Origin: an uncultured Rhodospirillales bacterium
Lineage (GTDB): Bacteria; Pseudomonadota; Alphaproteobacteria; ATCC43930; CGMCC-115725
Assembly (NCBI GenBank): GCA_903897565.1
Contig: CAIUCF010000317.1
Coordinates: forward strand, 1 to 9,786
Reading direction: 5' to 3'
DNA: 9,786 nucleotides
Shown: positions 5,440-9,786 of the stretch, in pieces
Layout of the letters: each line of letters opens with the position of its first letter
Position numbering within the stretch: position 1 is the first letter of the stretch
Made by a program: the position numbers and the translations under genes
Notes under the pieces: generated by a model
What the model saw: the letters and a program-made list of their open reading frames with translations, nothing else
Databases searched by the model: none
What the model was told of the DNA's origin: nothing

Positions 5440-6852
5440 ATGGCAGAGACCTCATTCGATCTCATCATCGTCGGCGGCGGCCCGGGCGGCTATGTCGCCG
5501 CGATCCGGGCGGCGCAGCTCAAGCTGAAGGTGGCTCTGGTCGAGCGCGAGCATCTCGGCGGCATCTGCCTGAACTGGGGTTGTATCCCGACGAAGGCGCT
5601 GCTGCGGTCGGCCGAGATCAATCATCTGCTGCATCGGCTCGACGAGTTCGGGCTCGCGGCCTCGGGCACCAGCTTCGACCTCGCCAAGATCGTGAAGCGC
5701 TCGCGTATGGTCGCCGGGCAGCTGGCGGGCGGCGTCAAGCATCTGCTGAAGAAGAACAAGGTCACGGTGTTCGATGGCTTCGGCCGGCTCGATGGCGTCG
5801 CCGGCGGCCTGCGCAAGCTGAATGTTTCCAAGGACGGCAAGGCGGTTGCCGATCTCACGGCAAAGAACGTCATCCTGGCGACCGGGGCGCGGCCACGCGT
5901 GCTCCCGGGTCTCGAGCCGGACGGCAAGCTGGTGTGGACCTCCAAGGAGGCGATGATCCCCGAGGCCATGCCGAAATCGCTGCTGGTGATCGGCTCCGGC
6001 GCCATCGGTATCGAGTTCGCGAGCTTCTACCGCAATCTCGGCGCCGAGGTGACGGTGGTCGAGGCGCTCGATCGCATCCTGCCGGTCGAGGATGCCGAGA
6101 TCTCGGCCCTGGCGCGGAAGTCGTTCGAGAAGCAGGGCATGAAGTTCCACACCAGCGCGACAGTGAAGGAACTGAAACGCGGCAAGGATTCCGTGCTCGC
6201 CACGATCGTCGCGGGGGAGAAGACCGAGACGATCACCGTCGACCGCGTCATCACCGCGGTCGGCATCGTCGGCAATGTCGAGGATATCGGCCTCGAAGGC
6301 ACCACGGTGAGGGTCGAGCGCACTCATGTCGTGGTCGATCAATACGCCTTTACCGGCGAGCCGGGCGTCTACGCCATCGGCGATCTCGCGGGGCCGCCAT
6401 GGCTCGCGCACAAGGCCAGCCACGAGGGTGTCCTCGCGGTCGAGAAGATCGCCGGCCTGCCGCATCTCCATCCGATCGACCCGTTGAGCATTCCCGGCTG
6501 CACCTACTGCATGCCGCAAATTGCCTCGGTCGGCTTGACCGAAGCCAAGGCCGTCGAGCAGGGGCATACGGTCAAGGTCGGCCATTTCCCCTATATCGGC
6601 AATGGCAAGGCGATCGCGATGGGCGAGACCGAGGGCATGATCAAGACGGTGTTCGACGCCAAGACCGGAGCGCTGCTCGGCGCCCATATGATCGGCGCCG
6701 AGGTGACCGAGCTGATCCAGGGCTATGCCGTCGGCCGCAGTCTCGAGACCACCGAGGCGGAGCTGATTGCCACCGTCTTCCCGCACCCGACCCTGTCGGA
6801 AATGATGCATGAGTCGGTCCTTGACGCCTATCAGCGTGTGATCCACTTCTGA
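5440..6852 (+). CDS. lpd: Dihydrolipoamide dehydrogenase, PDH E3 component
   Basis: A 470-residue FAD-dependent disulphide oxidoreductase, full length for the family, which reoxidises dihydrolipoyl groups and passes electrons to NAD+. Visible signatures are the N-terminal FAD-binding GGGPGG at 12-17, the redox-active disulphide C43-LNWG-C48, the second Rossmann motif GSGAIG (185-190) for NAD, the second FAD contact YAIGDL (311-316), and the C-terminal dimerisation domain with the catalytic H449-P-T-L-S-E454 pair. It has no N-terminal lipoyl domain, unlike some E3 proteins. SD GAGGAG at 5428-5433 is 6 nt before the ATG. It lies on the same strand as pdhABC and is probably transcribed with them, although the repeat-bearing gap could set its level separately. 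It may also serve other 2-oxoacid dehydrogenases. Confidence 0.95.
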   Translation: MAETSFDLIIVGGGPGGYVAAIRAAQLKLKVALVEREHLGGICLNWGCIPTKALLRSAEINHLLHRLDEFGLAASGTSFDLAKIVKRSRMVAGQLAGGVKHLLKKNKVTVFDGFGRLDGVAGGLRKLNVSKDGKAVADLTAKNVILATGARPRVLPGLEPDGKLVWTSKEAMIPEAMPKSLLVIGSGAIGIEFASFYRNLGAEVTVVEALDRILPVEDAEISALARKSFEKQGMKFHTSATVKELKRGKDSVLATIVAGEKTETITVDRVITAVGIVGNVEDIGLEGTTVRVERTHVVVDQYAFTGEPGVYAIGDLAGPPWLAHKASHEGVLAVEKIAGLPHLHPIDPLSIPGCTYCMPQIASVGLTEAKAVEQGHTVKVGHFPYIGNGKAIAMGETEGMIKTVFDAKTGALLGAHMIGAEVTELIQGYAVGRSLETTEAELIATVFPHPTLSEMMHESVLDAYQRVIHF

Positions 6853-6889
6853 GGGCAGGTGGACCTGAGGGCTGGAGGCTGCGCTGATA

Positions 6890-7312
6890 ATGCGGTGGAT
6901 TGCGGCGAGTTTCCTGTTGCTGGCGTCATGCGCGAGCATGCGGCCGGCGCTTGCCGATGACAGCCTTTACCGGGCGCTTGGCGGCAAACAGAACATCATC
7001 CGCTTCAGCGCCGAATTCGTCGACATTGCCGTCAAGGACGACCGTATCAAATCGACCTTCGCCAATTCGAGCCTCGGTCGCATCAAGCACATGCTGGCGG
7101 CACAGATTTGCGCCATCTCCGGTGGCCCCGTCGTCTACAAGGGGCACTCGATGAGGCTGGCGCATGCGAAGCTGGGGCTGCGCAACGCCGATTTTAATGC
7201 TGCGGTCGAGGATCTGCAGGCGGCGATGGATCACGCCGATGTGCCAGTCCACACCCAGAACAAGCTGCTGGCCCTGCTCGCGCCGATGCAGCGCGATATC
7301 GTCACCAAATAG
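6890..7312 (+). CDS. Exported group 1 truncated haemoglobin, probable lipoprotein
   Basis: A 140-residue protein. Residues 1-14 form a short signal ending in a lipobox, L11-A-S-C14, so it is probably lipid-anchored in the periplasm; cleavage after A22 (ALA before DD) is an alternative. Residues 24-140 match the group 1 truncated globin pattern: SLYRALGG at 25-32, DDRI at 50-53, F57 (CD1), GGP at 78-80, YKG at 83-85 and proximal haem ligand H92 (F8). Aligned by eye to Mycobacterium tuberculosis trHbN, the B10 Tyr is V44, the E11 Gln is L69 and E7 is I65, so the distal pocket looks non-polar. H67 (E9) is nearby. Gas or redox sensing, haem handling or NO chemistry are all possible. It starts 37 nt after lpd with SD GGAGG at 6874-6878, so it may be the last gene of the PDH transcript. 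It is convergent with the pterin dehydratase gene (9-nt gap). Confidence 0.82.
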   Translation: MRWIAASFLLLASCASMRPALADDSLYRALGGKQNIIRFSAEFVDIAVKDDRIKSTFANSSLGRIKHMLAAQICAISGGPVVYKGHSMRLAHAKLGLRNADFNAAVEDLQAAMDHADVPVHTQNKLLALLAPMQRDIVTK

Positions 7313-7321
7313 CCGGCTTGC

Positions 7322-7612
7322 TCATGAGGCTGCGGCGGCGTCGATGATCCGGGCGAGCCTGACATCGAGTTCCGAGACGCCGCCGACGTCGTGGGTCGAG
7401 AGCGTAACGTCGACGCGATTGTAGACGTTGAACCATTCGGGATGATGGTCGAGCTTCTCGGCAGCGAGCGCGACCCGCGTCATGAAGCCGAAGGCCGCGT
7501 TGAAATCCTTGAACTTGAAGGATTTCGTGATCGCGTCGCGATTGGCGACGGCGCTCCAGCCGACCAGATCCGCGAGCGCGGCGGCGGCGCCGATAACCTT
7601 GGGACGGCTCAT
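7322..7612 (-). CDS. phhB: Pterin-4a-carbinolamine dehydratase
   Basis: A 96-residue protein, the normal length for this one-domain family, which dehydrates 4a-hydroxytetrahydropterin to quinonoid dihydropterin and so recycles the cofactor of aromatic amino acid hydroxylases. The signature is clear: F32-K-F-K-D-F, then AEKLDHHPEW at 51-60 with active-site H56, H57 and P58, and the third His in STHDVGG (H74), followed by the conserved D83. Its ATG overlaps the stop of the upstream regulator gene (ATGA, 7609-7612), so translation is probably coupled. No phenylalanine hydroxylase or other pterin-dependent gene is in the window. The family also exists in bacteria lacking such hydroxylases, with other proposed roles in pterin metabolism or as a binding partner, so the physiological role here is open. 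Confidence 0.9.
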   Translation of the reverse strand: MSRPKVIGAAAALADLVGWSAVANRDAITKSFKFKDFNAAFGFMTRVALAAEKLDHHPEWFNVYNRVDVTLSTHDVGGVSELDVRLARIIDAAAAS

Positions 7613-8343
7613 CGCGATTTTGTCCGTTTTTCAGTGATCGGGAAGATGCTGTGACCGAGCAGCTGCATGCCGTCCATGATGTCGGCGGTGATCGCCGCCT
7701 TCAGGCCCTCGACGTCGCCACGGGCGATGGCGTCGATCGCCAGCTCGTGCTTGTCGGTAATCTCGGCGGTGCCGACGATACCGTAGACGGTGCGCATGAA
7801 GGGGCCGAAGCGCACCCAGATGCTTTCGACCAGGGGGACCAGGATATCGGAATCCGCGGCGCGGTAGATTTCGAAATGGAACTTGTAGTTCGCCGACATG
7901 TACTGCTCGGCGTCGCCGGTCGAGTAGCTCAGGTTCATGGCGGCGTCATGCGCCTTGATCCGAGCCAGCCGTTCCTTGTCGATATTGGGCAGCGCCCGGG
8001 CAGCGCATTCCGGCTCGAGCAGGAGCCGCGCGCGCATCAACTCGTCGAATTGTGCCGCGGTCATCATCGGCACCGAGACGCGGCGATTCTTGCCGACCTG
8101 CAGGGCATGCTCCGCGGAAAGGCGGCGGATGGCGTCGCGGGCCGGCATGATCCCGACCTGGAGGGCCTCGGCCAGACTGCGCAGGCTGATGCTCCGGCCC
8201 GGGGCAAAGCGGCCGACAGTGAGGGCCTGGCGGACGGTCTGATAGACCTGTTCATGCAAGGTGCTGAAGCCGGCATCCTCGCCGTTCCCGGGAGGATCGC
8301 CGGCGCCGGGAAGCCCGGTTAGACTGTGTAAAGGGTTCTTCAT
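7609..8343 (-). CDS. GntR-family transcriptional regulator, FCD subfamily
   Basis: A 244-residue regulator. Residues 1-25 are a Gly/Pro-rich tail. A winged helix-turn-helix of the GntR type spans about 29-92 (SLRSLAEALQVGIMPARDAI at 53-72, corresponding to the family's LA..LGVS..PVREAL). A helical FCD ligand-binding domain spans about 97-230, with FHFEIY at 155-160 and DKHELAIDAIARGD at 197-210. H156 and H199 match two of the usual FCD metal-binding His; N152 occupies the position four before H156. FCD members sense small carboxylic acids, and PdhR is one. The start is uncertain: ATG at 8343 has no good SD nearby, and the frame is open to a TTG at 8424 (271 residues). It overlaps phhB by 4 bp and lies downstream of pyk, so it may regulate phhB, pyruvate genes or something distant. 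Confidence 0.85.
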   Translation of the reverse strand: MKNPLHSLTGLPGAGDPPGNGEDAGFSTLHEQVYQTVRQALTVGRFAPGRSISLRSLAEALQVGIMPARDAIRRLSAEHALQVGKNRRVSVPMMTAAQFDELMRARLLLEPECAARALPNIDKERLARIKAHDAAMNLSYSTGDAEQYMSANYKFHFEIYRAADSDILVPLVESIWVRFGPFMRTVYGIVGTAEITDKHELAIDAIARGDVEGLKAAITADIMDGMQLLGHSIFPITEKRTKSR

Positions 8344-8447
8344 GGTCCGCGTGTCTGCGCTCTCCCGGATCGGATTATTCGATGGCGTGGAGCGAAGTCT
8401 AGCCAGCTTGTCGTCCCGCCTCAATGTCGATTCCCGATCGTTTCGGA

Positions 8448-8476
8448 ATCGGCGGGGATAAAACTGCCCCGCCGAT
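8448..8476 (-). terminator. Strong hairpin after pyk, terminator-like without a clear U-tract
   Basis: On the minus strand ATCGGCGGGG (8476-8467), a 9-nt loop and CCCCGCCGAT (8457-8448) form a perfect 10-bp GC-rich stem starting 11 nt after the pyk stop. The following bases (TCCGAAACGA) lack a T-run, so an intrinsic terminator is only possible; an mRNA-stabilising 3' structure fits equally well. A second dyad, CGATTCC (8428-8434) with GGAATCG (8445-8451), shares bases 8448-8451, so the two helices exclude each other. Confidence 0.45.
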
Positions 8477-8487
8477 CACGCATCCGC

Positions 8488-9786
8488 CTAGGTGCCGGCG
8501 TGAATCTCGGTGATGCGCAGGATATTGGTGCCGCCGGGAGAACCGAACGGCACGCCTGCGGTGATGACGACACGCTCGCCGTCACGCGCGAAGCCGTGGC
8601 TGAAGGCAATCCGGCTCGCCTTCTGCACCATCTCGGAAAAGGTCGTGATGTCGCGGCTGACGACGGTATAGACGCCCCAGGCGAGACAGAGCCGGCGCGA
8701 GGTGGCGAGATCGGAGGTCACGCAGAGGATCGGCGCCCGCGGCCGCTCGCGCGCCGCGCGCAAGGTGGTCGAGCCGGAGCTGGTGAAGGTCACGATGGCG
8801 CTGGCGCCGATGGTTTCGGCTACCTGTTTGGCGGCGGCGGTGATGGCGTCCGCCGTCGTCGGCCGGTGATCGGGATGCTCGGCGTCGAGGCCGGTCCAGT
8901 AGAGGGGGTCGGTCTGCACGCGGCTCATGATCCGGTCCATGATCGATACGGCTTCGACCGGGAAATCGCCTGCCGCCGTTTCCGCCGAGAGCATCACGGC
9001 ATCCGATCCCTCATAGATCGCCGTGGCGACGTCCGAGGCTTCGGCCCGGGTCGGCGTCGGCGCCTTGATCATGCTTTCCAGCATCTGAGTCGCGACGATC
9101 ACCGGCTTGCCGGCGGCGCGGCTGGCGTGGATGATCCGGCGCTGCATCACCGGGACGTCCTCGGGCAGCATTTCGACCCCGAGATCGCCGCGCGCCACCA
9201 TGATGCCGTCCGACAACGCGATGATGTCTTCGAGCGTGTCGAGCGCGGCCGGTTTTTCGATCTTGGCGAGCAGGAAGGCGCGGCCGTCGATCAAGGCGCG
9301 ACCCTCGGCGACGTCGGCCGGGCGCTGGACGAAGCTCATGGCGATCCAGTCGACGCCGAGCTCGAGCGCGAAGGCGAGGTCGGCGCGATCCTTGGCGGTC
9401 AGTGCCGAGATCGGCAGCACGGCATTGGGGACGTTGACGCCTTTGCGGTTGGAAATCACGCCGCCGGTGATGGCGATGACCTCGGCGGTGTCCTTGCCGG
9501 CCTCGACGACCCGGAGCCGGACTTTGCCATCATCGACGAGGAGTTCGGTGCCCTCTTTCAGCACGGCAAAGATCTCGGGATGCGGGAGGCAGACGCGTTC
9601 CCGCGTCCCGGGGGTCGGGTCGAGATCGAAGCGCAGGCGCGCACCGTTGGGAAGGTCGATCTTGCCGTCGGCAAAGGTGCCGATCCGCAGCTTCGGGCCC
9701 TGCAGATCGGCCATCACGCCGATGGCGTGATGGTGGTTCTTCTCGACCCGGCGGATACGTTCATAGGTGGCAGCATGATCGGCGTG
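8488..9786 (-). CDS. pyk: Pyruvate kinase (N-terminus outside the window)
   Basis: 432 codons are visible and the frame stays open to the right edge, reading HADHAATYERIRR before the internal ADLQGPKLRIG. Roughly 40 N-terminal residues, including the RTKI and N-S-H active-site segment, are missing. The enzyme converts phosphoenolpyruvate and ADP to pyruvate and ATP. The family signature AKIEKPAAL contains the catalytic Lys (codon 9264-9262), followed by the metal-binding MVARGDLGVE. The substrate-binding stretch ATQMLESM, with APTPTRAEASDVA after it, and the C-terminal allosteric-type domain (SSGSTTLRAARERPRAPI to GSPGGTNILRI) are also present. The stop is TAG at 8490-8488. The internal GTG/ATG at 9717-9712 is not the real start, because conserved sequence continues upstream of it. 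Its product is the substrate of the PDH complex encoded in the same window. Confidence 0.95.
   Translation of the reverse strand, partial: HADHAATYERIRRVEKNHHHAIGVMADLQGPKLRIGTFADGKIDLPNGARLRFDLDPTPGTRERVCLPHPEIFAVLKEGTELLVDDGKVRLRVVEAGKDTAEVIAITGGVISNRKGVNVPNAVLPISALTAKDRADLAFALELGVDWIAMSFVQRPADVAEGRALIDGRAFLLAKIEKPAALDTLEDIIALSDGIMVARGDLGVEMLPEDVPVMQRRIIHASRAAGKPVIVATQMLESMIKAPTPTRAEASDVATAIYEGSDAVMLSAETAAGDFPVEAVSIMDRIMSRVQTDPLYWTGLDAEHPDHRPTTADAITAAAKQVAETIGASAIVTFTSSGSTTLRAARERPRAPILCVTSDLATSRRLCLAWGVYTVVSRDITTFSEMVQKASRIAFSHGFARDGERVVITAGVPFGSPGGTNILRITEIHAGT

Noticed and set aside
5452..6939. A 495-codon minus-strand open frame over lpd
   Set aside because: Antisense shadow of the E3 gene with composition-driven sequence and no recognisable motif; the same applies to 1239-2207 over pdhA.
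7651..8322. A 223-codon plus-strand open frame opposite the regulator gene
   Set aside because: Antisense to a clear GntR/FCD coding sequence; Asp/Gly/Ala-rich composition without motifs.

Overview
The window is a GC-rich chromosomal segment from an alphaproteobacterium. Three things point there: a heterotetrameric-type pyruvate dehydrogenase (PDH) operon in the order E1-alpha, E1-beta, E2, E3; an E1-beta subunit with its own N-terminal lipoyl domain, which is an alphaproteobacterial hallmark; and a VPLPA-type CTERM sorting tail on the first gene. I cannot place it to genus; a Rhodospirillales-like or related lineage is a guess.

Layout. 1-142: a dyad-rich leader. 143-685 (+): a secreted protein with a C-terminal exosortase sorting signal. 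702-1085 (-): a small unrecognised exported protein, convergent with it. 1086-1361: a divergent control region holding a hairpin over the leftward gene's Shine-Dalgarno (SD) site, a perfect 23-bp palindrome and a candidate promoter for the PDH operon. 1362-6852 (+): pdhA, pdhB, pdhC and lpd. The two long gaps in this operon (pdhA-pdhB and pdhC-lpd) each carry a copy of the same double-hairpin palindromic repeat, whereas the pdhB-pdhC gap is 27 nt and has none. 6890-7312 (+): an exported, probably lipid-anchored group 1 truncated haemoglobin, 37 nt after lpd. Convergent with it on the minus strand are a pterin-4a-carbinolamine dehydratase gene (7322-7612), a GntR/FCD-family regulator (7609-8343) that overlaps it by 4 bp, and pyruvate kinase (8488 to the right edge; N-terminus outside the window).

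How the genes work together. Pyruvate kinase makes pyruvate, and the PDH complex converts it to acetyl-CoA, CO2 and NADH, so the window centres on the pyruvate node. The GntR/FCD regulator between them is a candidate local regulator, but nothing in the sequence proves its target. The lipoyl domains of PdhB and PdhC are almost identical over 43 residues.

I do not see a wholly new multi-gene system. The most unusual items are the truncated haemoglobin, whose usual polar distal haem-pocket residues are replaced by aliphatic ones and which follows a PDH operon; the 23-bp palindrome upstream of pdhA; the SD-sequestering hairpin; and the paired repeats inside the operon.
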